From Acidobacteriota bacterium (lineage in GTDB: Bacteria > Acidobacteriota > Vicinamibacteria > Marinacidobacterales > SMYC01): a stretch of 10,945 nucleotides of DNA. The position numbers were made by a program, and so were the translations under genes. The notes beneath the pieces are model-generated. The model worked only from the letters and a program-made list of their open reading frames with translations. It had not been told where the DNA came from and did no database searches. The stretch is taken from the NCBI GenBank assembly GCA_029263435.1, contig JAJCXL010000020.1:1-10945 (forward strand), in the 5' to 3' direction. This document shows positions 7,208-10,945 of this stretch, piece after piece (the stretch's first letter is position 1; every line of letters begins with the position of its first letter).

Positions 7208-7670
7208 GTCTTCCGTCCGCCACGACAACGTTGGCCTCGACCCTCTGACCGACGGCGAGGATGAAATCGCCGACCGTGACGGTCGATGACGTCGTCTCGA
7301 TCGAGAGGCCCGTGATCTCGAAACGCGAGCCCTCCAGGCGCTCGATGACCCCGCCGATCTCGGATTCCGGAACAGCTTCATTACTGACCTCGACCTCGAT
7401 GGCTCGTAACGTCGTGGACTCGGTCACGACGGCATCGATCTCGACGAGAGTCCCGACGCGGAGGTCCTGCCACTTCGAGATGTCTGGCTCGTCCGAGTCG
7501 AAACGCGCTTGTCTCGGATCTATCCGGACCAGCCCGTCGAACATCTCGAAGGACTGCTCTGAGATAGAGGAGATGATCCCTTCGAGCTCGACCCGGGTTT
7601 GGCTCTCGGCGACGGAGGGAGCGGCCATCGACAGGAGCACCATCACGATCCAGCGGAAATGTCGTTTCAT
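7170..7670 (-). CDS. Secreted DUF5666-type protein
   Basis: The 166-residue protein has a signal peptide (MKRHFRW, hydrophobic core, cleavage near VAES at about 21-22). Two related beta-rich units follow: about 27-97 (VELEGIISSI ... TLRAIEVEV) and about 105-162 (IGGVIERLEG ... RLIAQSLEL). Each reads as 'G.I..I....F.......I......' then 'L.VG..VE......G.L.A..VE', the pattern of DUF5666 repeats, whose function is not known to me. The tail is acidic (ELEEEE). I start at ATG 7670, which has an AAAGGAG ribosome site 6 nt upstream (7677-7683); a GTG at 7706 would spoil the signal peptide. The gene stands alone, divergent from the sigma factor, and a degenerate CTTCAG-type operator lies upstream, linking it to the two-component system. 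The family assignment rests on pattern recognition only. Confidence 0.8.
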   Translation of the reverse strand: MKRHFRWIVMVLLSMAAPSVAESQTRVELEGIISSISEQSFEMFDGLVRIDPRQARFDSDEPDISKWQDLRVGTLVEIDAVVTESTTLRAIEVEVSNEAVPESEIGGVIERLEGSRFEITGLSIETTSSTVTVGDFILAVGQRVEANVVVADGRLIAQSLELEEEE

Positions 7671-7676
7671 CCCAAG

Positions 7677-7683
7677 CTCCTTT
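7677..7683 (-). promoter_or_regulatory. Ribosome binding site deciding the DUF5666 gene start
   Basis: AAAGGAG on the minus strand, 6 nt before ATG 7670. It supports this start over the GTG at 7706, which lies upstream of the site. Confidence 0.85.
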
Positions 7684-7716
7684 GACGTCGAGGTGGACAG
7701 GCCCACTCACGAGACC

Positions 7717-7749
7717 AGGATAGAGCGTGGTTCTGAAGATTCGGTGAAC
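7717..7749 (-). promoter_or_regulatory. Candidate third operator/promoter, upstream of the DUF5666 gene
   Basis: Read on the minus strand: GTTCAC (7749-7744), 5 nt, CTTCAG (7738-7733), 10 nt, TATCCT (7722-7717). The second half-site is perfect, the first keeps TTCA, and both spacings equal those of the two copies near 2700-2820. Transcription would start near 7710, giving a leader of about 40 nt that includes the AAAGGAG ribosome site. Control by the response regulator encoded 5 kb away is inferred from the shared pattern. Confidence 0.45.
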
Positions 7750-7785
7750 GTCGCGTGAGGCCCGGTCACTCACGAGCACGTCGGT

Positions 7786-7809
7786 TTAACGAAAGGTAGC
7801 GACTGCGAT
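7786..7809 (+). promoter_or_regulatory. Weak candidate ECF-type promoter before the sigma gene
   Basis: TTAACG (7786-7791) and CGAT (7806-7809) are spaced 14 nt apart, loosely like the GTAACC/CGAA elements I recall for Caulobacter SigF. Only TAAC and CGA are shared, so this is a suggestion of autoregulation, not a firm call. Confidence 0.2.
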
Positions 7810-7824
7810 ACCGTTAGCGGCGTT

Positions 7825-7840
7825 CGTGAGACTCACGTGA
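7825..7840. repeat. Inverted repeat over the sigma gene start codon
   Basis: CGTGAG-A-CTCACG spans 7825-7837 and overlaps the 8-bp palindrome TCACGTGA (7833-7840), in which the GTG start codon (7837-7839) is embedded. The same hexamer pair, CGTGAG-N9-CTCACG, occurs at 7754-7774, and CACTCACGAG is repeated exactly at 7704-7713 and 7767-7776. It may be a protein-binding site; the 1-nt spacer rules out an RNA hairpin formed by these two arms alone. Confidence 0.4.
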
Positions 7841-8406
7841 TCGATCCGACCGTAGACCAAAAGCTCAGAGACCTGATGGTCTCGTATCAGGCGGGGGAGT
7901 TCCAGGCGTTCGCCGAGCTGTATCGATTACTCGCTCCCAAGCTTCGCGGCTATCTATCGTCCTTGACGTTCCGACCGGAGCAGGCCGAGGATCTTCTTCA
8001 AGAAACGTTCCTGCAGGTGCATCGAGCGCGGCAGAGCTATCTGCCCGATCTTCCGGTGAGCCCGTGGGTCTTCGCGATTGCCCGACACTGTTTTCTCATG
8101 GAATGCCGGACGTTCTCACGAAAGAGACGACAAGAGGTCTTCGCCGAAGACGAGCTCGACATCCCGGTCCCCGCGGAAGTCGAGAGCCTCGCCGATCGGC
8201 TCGCCCTCAGGCGGGCGCTCGCCCGGGTGGCGGAAGATAGAAGAGAGGCGTTGATGCTCCATCACGTCTGGGGGTTCAGCTATCAAGAGATCGCAGGCAT
8301 GGTGGGTATCGGTGCCGGTGCCGCCAAGGTGCGCGCGCATCGAGGCATGCAGGACTTGAGGGCGTTGTTGACGGCGACCGAGAACGAGGAGTACCGCGAT
8401 GGATGA
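7837..8406 (+). CDS. ECF (extracytoplasmic function) RNA polymerase sigma factor
   Basis: The 189-residue protein has sigma region 2 at about 22-93, including DLLQETFLQVHRARQSY (region 2.2-2.3) and SPWVFAIARHCFLMECR (2.4), a variable linker about 95-118, and region 4 at about 121-177 with the helix-turn-helix WGFSYQEIAGMVGI ... AAKVRAHRG. It lacks regions 1 and 3, as ECF factors do, and would direct RNA polymerase to stress promoters once its anti-sigma factor releases it. The start is a GTG at 7837 with no good ribosome site, set inside a palindrome. An internal ATG (Met14) would trim the N-terminus. The downstream NrsF-like gene overlaps its end by 8 bp, so the two are co-expressed. Similar pairs (SigF/NrsF of Caulobacter and relatives) answer oxidative or metal stress. 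Confidence 0.95.
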   Translation: MIDPTVDQKLRDLMVSYQAGEFQAFAELYRLLAPKLRGYLSSLTFRPEQAEDLLQETFLQVHRARQSYLPDLPVSPWVFAIARHCFLMECRTFSRKRRQEVFAEDELDIPVPAEVESLADRLALRRALARVAEDRREALMLHHVWGFSYQEIAGMVGIGAGAAKVRAHRGMQDLRALLTATENEEYRDG

Positions 8407-9091
8407 CGACGAGACCTTCGAGGCATTGTCGAAAGTGATCGAGCCGGAGCTCCAGCCGGCGAGGAGGCTTCGTCGGCCGTGGGTCCGCGCCGTGAGTGTC
8501 CTTCCCTATGCGGCGTTTTGTGTGACGGTGTTGATCGTGACTCGAGGCCTCCGCGGAGACGCGGATGTGGTTGGACCATGGCTTTTGTGGGGGTTTGGCA
8601 GCGTCCAGCTCATCGCGGCGTTTCTAGTCTTTCGAAAGGTGTTGCGCGAATCTATCCCGGGGAAGACCGGTCGTCCGCAAGCCTGGCTCGGCGCCCTGGG
8701 AGTCGTGTTGTTTCTGCAACTCGCGGTGGCGGCGCTCACGAACGCTCAGAGCCCGCGAATCCTTTCACCGGAGCGGGCAATGTCCGTCGGGCTGACTTGT
8801 ATGGGCATCATGTCGATCGTGGGTGTTCCGGTCTTGCTCTTGGGCTTGACGCTCGCGTCGAAGGGGCTTCCTGCACGCCCGCGGATCATAGGGCTGGTCT
8901 CCGGTCTGGCCGGGGGTCTCATCGCGGAAGCGGTGTATCGCAGCCACTGCCCCTACACCCATTTGACTCACATGCTCGCGTGGCACAGTGGCGCGGTGGT
9001 GCTCTTGGGCTCCCTCGGATTTTTTTCCGGGGCGGTTTGGGATTTGAAGCGGACCGGGGCGTGGCGGCAGCGACGCTCTCCACGAAAATAG
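8399..9091 (+). CDS. NrsF/DUF1109-like six-helix membrane anti-sigma factor candidate
   Basis: The 230-residue protein has a short cytoplasmic N-terminus (about 1-30) and six predicted membrane helices: about 31-48, 58-78, 94-114, 127-153, 162-180 and 192-214. It ends in a basic tail (WRQRRSPRK). NrsF proteins hold their ECF sigma factor at the membrane; this one overlaps the sigma gene by 8 bp, the usual arrangement. Two cysteines, C134 in helix 4 and C184 just after helix 5, are 50 residues apart, much as I recall for the two redox/metal-sensing cysteines of Caulobacter NrsF. C184 lies in a His-rich motif, RSHCPYTHLTHMLAWH, with H183, H188, H191 and H196, which could bind metal. Family placement comes from topology, cysteine positions and context rather than a profile search. 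Confidence 0.75.
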   Translation: MDDDETFEALSKVIEPELQPARRLRRPWVRAVSVLPYAAFCVTVLIVTRGLRGDADVVGPWLLWGFGSVQLIAAFLVFRKVLRESIPGKTGRPQAWLGALGVVLFLQLAVAALTNAQSPRILSPERAMSVGLTCMGIMSIVGVPVLLLGLTLASKGLPARPRIIGLVSGLAGGLIAEAVYRSHCPYTHLTHMLAWHSGAVVLLGSLGFFSGAVWDLKRTGAWRQRRSPRK

Positions 9092-9101
9092 CAACCGCGA
9101 A

Positions 9102-9126
9102 GTAACCAATCTCTCCACGTGGCAAA
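9102..9126 (+). promoter_or_regulatory. Candidate ECF-type promoter before the spondin gene
   Basis: GTAACC (9102-9107), 15 nt, CAAA (9123-9126). The -35 element matches what I recall for SigF/NrsF-type sigma factors (GTAACC, about 16 nt, CGAA), with one mismatch in the -10. The predicted start is near 9132. It would make the spondin gene a target of the adjacent sigma factor. Confidence 0.35.
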
Positions 9127-9141
9127 CCTCTGTTAGCCACG
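9118..9141. other. Small inverted repeat between the anti-sigma and spondin genes
   Basis: CGTGGC (9118-9123) and GCCACG (9136-9141) form a 6-bp stem with a 12-nt loop. No T-tract follows, so it is a poor terminator. Otherwise the 118-bp gap (9092-9209) holds only the candidate promoter and the AGGAGG ribosome site. Confidence 0.25.
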
Positions 9142-9209
9142 CACACGACGGCGGCATCGGCGCCCTGGCGGGTCGTGGCGGTAACGAACCCACAATCAGG
9201 AGGCTTGTC

Positions 9210-9920
9210 ATGCATCGTTTCTCTTCCATCGCTCGTGTCGGCGCCGTCTTCGGCGCTTTCGCCCTCGCGGTCGCTATCCACCAGAGCCCGACCCAGGCAT
9301 CGGACGTGGAGGCGTCCGCGACCTACCGCGTCGTCTTCGTCCCGTCTTGGAACCCGACGAACCATCCCACCGATTATCCGTTCTCGCACGCCAAGCAGGG
9401 ATTACTGACGCCCGTTATTGGCGCCACCCACGGCAAAGACTTCAAGCTGTTCGCGGCGGGGATGAAGCCGACGCCCGGCCTCGAGCGACTGTCGGAAATG
9501 GGAAAGCACGATCCGCTCGATGCGGAGATTAGAAAGAGCATTCAAAGCGGCAAGGCGAGCACCCTCATCGAGTTCGCGGATGCGAGCCCCGGACCGGTAC
9601 ACCCTCCCGTGAGCCACACATTCCACATCGAAGCCAGCCAATCGATGGTCTCGCTCGCAGGGATGATTGCGCCGAGTCCGGATTGGTTCTACGGCGTGTC
9701 AGCGGTGGAGCTTCGCGCGGGCGGGAAGTGGGCGGCGTCTATGACCGTCGACGCGTTCGCGTGGGACTCGGGCGGCGACACGGGAACGACCTACATGTCC
9801 GAAGACGCCGATACGATGGCGAAACAAGCCACTCGGCTGCTCGACAACGATGTCTTCACTCGCAACGGCCACCGGGTTCCGGTCGGCGTCTTCATCTTCA
9901 CGCGCGTCCCTTCGATGTAG
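9210..9920 (+). CDS. Secreted spondin-domain (Spond_N-like) protein
   Basis: The 236-residue protein starts at ATG 9210 with a textbook AGGAGG ribosome site 6 nt upstream (9198-9203). Residues 1-30 form a signal peptide (cleavage near TQA-S). The rest matches the spondin-N pattern seen in bacterial secreted proteins: YRVVFVPSWNPTNHP (39-53), FSHAKQGLLTPVIGATH (58-74), SLAGMIAPSPDWFYGVSAVEL (about 148-168) and DAFAWDSGGDTGTTY (181-195). In animal F-spondin this domain is an extracellular C2-like fold; in bacteria its function is unknown to me. It follows the ECF sigma/anti-sigma pair by 118 bp and has its own candidate ECF promoter, so it may be an exported stress protein of that regulon. A GC-rich hairpin follows its stop. 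Confidence 0.85.
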   Translation: MHRFSSIARVGAVFGAFALAVAIHQSPTQASDVEASATYRVVFVPSWNPTNHPTDYPFSHAKQGLLTPVIGATHGKDFKLFAAGMKPTPGLERLSEMGKHDPLDAEIRKSIQSGKASTLIEFADASPGPVHPPVSHTFHIEASQSMVSLAGMIAPSPDWFYGVSAVELRAGGKWAASMTVDAFAWDSGGDTGTTYMSEDADTMAKQATRLLDNDVFTRNGHRVPVGVFIFTRVPSM

Positions 9921-9940
9921 ACGGATGCGTTTGCTTTCGA

Positions 9941-9980
9941 GCGCCCAGGTCTGGCGTGGGGCTGGTTCGGACCTGGGCGC
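9941..9980 (+). terminator. GC-rich hairpin, likely terminator of the spondin gene
   Basis: GCGCCCAGGTC (9941-9951) and GACCTGGGCGC (9970-9980) are perfect 11-bp complements around an 18-nt loop, starting 21 bp after the spondin stop. Only a short TTA follows rather than a T-tract, so it may act as a weak terminator or an mRNA 3'-end stabiliser. It ends 17 bp before the next start codon and lies in the leader of any read-through transcript. Confidence 0.6.
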
Positions 9981-9997
9981 TTACGAGGCCACTCCTC

Positions 9998-10945
9998 ATG
10001 AAGAAAACTACGCGTCGCCCGTTGGCCTTCTTGGTGCTCGGGACGGTGTTGTTCGCACTCGGGCCGGCTTTGTTGAAGCTCATGACGACGATGTCGGGAC
10101 GATTCGGGATCGTGAACCCCGGAGCCATCTCGTTTTGCAACGTTCTCTTCGTCGGAAATTTCTGCGCCGGAGCGCTGACGCTCATTGGATTCGGACCTCG
10201 TCGGATTCTGACTGAGCTTCACGGATTGTCCGCTCGGGTGTTGCTACTCCTGCTGGGGAGTGCTTTGGTGTCGACGATCTATCCGGCGTTGATATTCACG
10301 GCGCTCGAGAGAATCTCGGTCGTCGATGTCGTCTTGTTGTCTCGTTTCAACGGGATCGTGTTCGTGGCGCTGGCCTATTGGTGGTTTCGAGTGCCGGTGG
10401 CGCGCGCGCAGGTCGCCGGCTATCTGGTGATAGGCCTCGGTGTCGGCGCTCTCGTCGTTAGCAGAAATCAAGGACTGGTACTCCAGCCCGGGGAATGGCT
10501 CGTGCTTGCCTCGACGGTGTTTTTTGCCCTGACCGAGTTTTGCGGCAAGTGGGTGTTGAAAGAATGCTCGCTCGAGCTCTACTTGTTCTTCAGAAACCTC
10601 GTCTCAGCGATCGTGTTCTTCGTGATCGCGCTCTACTTCTTCGGGGCTCATCATTTCGCGGAAGCGTTCTCTCGCGAAGTGTGGCTGCTGATGATCCTCT
10701 ATGCCGCTGTCGCTGTCGTCTCGGCTCAGTTGTTCTGGATCAAAGCGACGCGGGTGCTCGCGGTTGGCACCGTAGCGAACGCTCAGCTGGTCAATCCCGT
10801 CATAACGCTTTTTTTCGCCTACGTGCTGCTCGGTGAGATCCCGTCCGGGCTCGAATGGATCACGATGGGGATCGTTGCCGGGGGCACCCTCTTACCTTTC
10901 TTTGCGTCCCGTCGGGCTCGAGCTGCGGGCCGGCCGATGTTGCTC
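9998..10945 (+). CDS. EamA/DMT-family permease, partial at right edge
   Basis: The frame is open from ATG 9998 to the window end, 316 codons with no stop. The product is very hydrophobic, with about ten predicted membrane helices in two halves, typical of the drug/metabolite transporter superfamily. The first half begins LAFLVLGTVLFALGPALLKLM and includes SAL.STIYPALIFTALERI; the second begins EWLVLASTVFFALTEFCGKW and includes VGTVANAQLVNPVITLFFAY.LLGE, the classic EamA signature near helices 9-10. Family members are usually about 300 residues, so the visible part is nearly complete. A GAGG ribosome site lies at 9985-9988. Substrate is unknown. It has no visible functional tie to the spondin gene and may be a separate unit past the hairpin at 9941-9980. 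Confidence 0.88.
   Translation, partial: MKKTTRRPLAFLVLGTVLFALGPALLKLMTTMSGRFGIVNPGAISFCNVLFVGNFCAGALTLIGFGPRRILTELHGLSARVLLLLLGSALVSTIYPALIFTALERISVVDVVLLSRFNGIVFVALAYWWFRVPVARAQVAGYLVIGLGVGALVVSRNQGLVLQPGEWLVLASTVFFALTEFCGKWVLKECSLELYLFFRNLVSAIVFFVIALYFFGAHHFAEAFSREVWLLMILYAAVAVVSAQLFWIKATRVLAVGTVANAQLVNPVITLFFAYVLLGEIPSGLEWITMGIVAGGTLLPFFASRRARAAGRPMLL

Noticed and set aside
8479..9105. 208-residue plus-strand frame inside the anti-sigma gene
   Set aside because: Out-of-frame shadow; the chosen frame has six coherent membrane helices and overlaps the sigma gene end.
9115..9122. CCACGTGG palindrome before the spondin gene
   Set aside because: A single 8-bp palindrome falling between the candidate -35 and -10; too short to call an operator by itself.
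1..10945. RNA genes, CRISPR arrays, insertion sequences, attachment sites, origins
   Set aside because: None could be seen by eye; no tRNA-like cloverleaf, regular direct-repeat array, transposase or integrase gene is present.

Overview
The window is a GC-rich, gene-dense bacterial segment with frequent GTG starts and overlapping genes. A PmrB/ColS-type sensor kinase, an ArnT-like membrane glycosyltransferase, signal-peptide proteins and an ECF sigma/NrsF-like pair suggest a Gram-negative bacterium (Proteobacteria, Myxococcota or Acidobacteriota-like). The lineage cannot be fixed from the sequence alone. No rRNA, tRNA, CRISPR array, insertion sequence or phage gene is visible.

Layout. (1) Positions 1-2687, minus strand: an overlapping operon of an OmpR-type response regulator, a HAMP/HisKA histidine kinase and a periplasmic PAP2-family phosphatase cut by the left edge. 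(2) Positions 2688-2834: a short divergent control region. (3) Positions 2835-7207, plus strand: a tightly packed operon of a GT2 polyprenyl-phosphate sugar synthase-like transferase, an ArnT/PMT-type (GT83-like) transferase and a glutamine-dependent asparagine synthetase-like amidotransferase. (4) Positions 7170-7670, minus strand: a secreted DUF5666-type protein overlapping the amidotransferase tail to tail. (5) Positions 7837-9091, plus strand: an ECF sigma factor overlapping an NrsF/DUF1109-like six-helix anti-sigma candidate. (6) Positions 9210-9920: a secreted spondin-domain protein. (7) A GC-rich hairpin, then an EamA/DMT permease from 9998 that runs off the right edge.

The most interesting signal lies in the control regions. 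The divergent region at 2688-2834 holds two perfect tandem repeats, CTTCAG-N5-CTTCAG, one facing each operon. Each is followed after exactly 10 nt by a -10-like hexamer (TACACT or TATCGT). A third, degenerate copy with the same geometry (GTTCAC-N5-CTTCAG-N10-TATCCT) precedes the DUF5666 gene. This is the arrangement expected of an OmpR/PhoB-family activator, as in PmrA or Pho boxes. It suggests that the local response regulator controls itself, the glycosyltransferase operon and the DUF5666 protein.

Taken together, groups 1-4 look like one cation-responsive envelope-remodelling regulon. The kinase has a very acidic periplasmic loop with several ExxE motifs, like the Fe3+/Zn2+ sensors PmrB and ColS. 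The phosphatase, GT2 and ArnT-like enzymes resemble the parts used to replace lipid A phosphates with sugars. The amidotransferase is the unusual part: it might amidate an acidic sugar. Groups 5-6 may be a second, separate stress module in which the ECF sigma factor drives the spondin gene.
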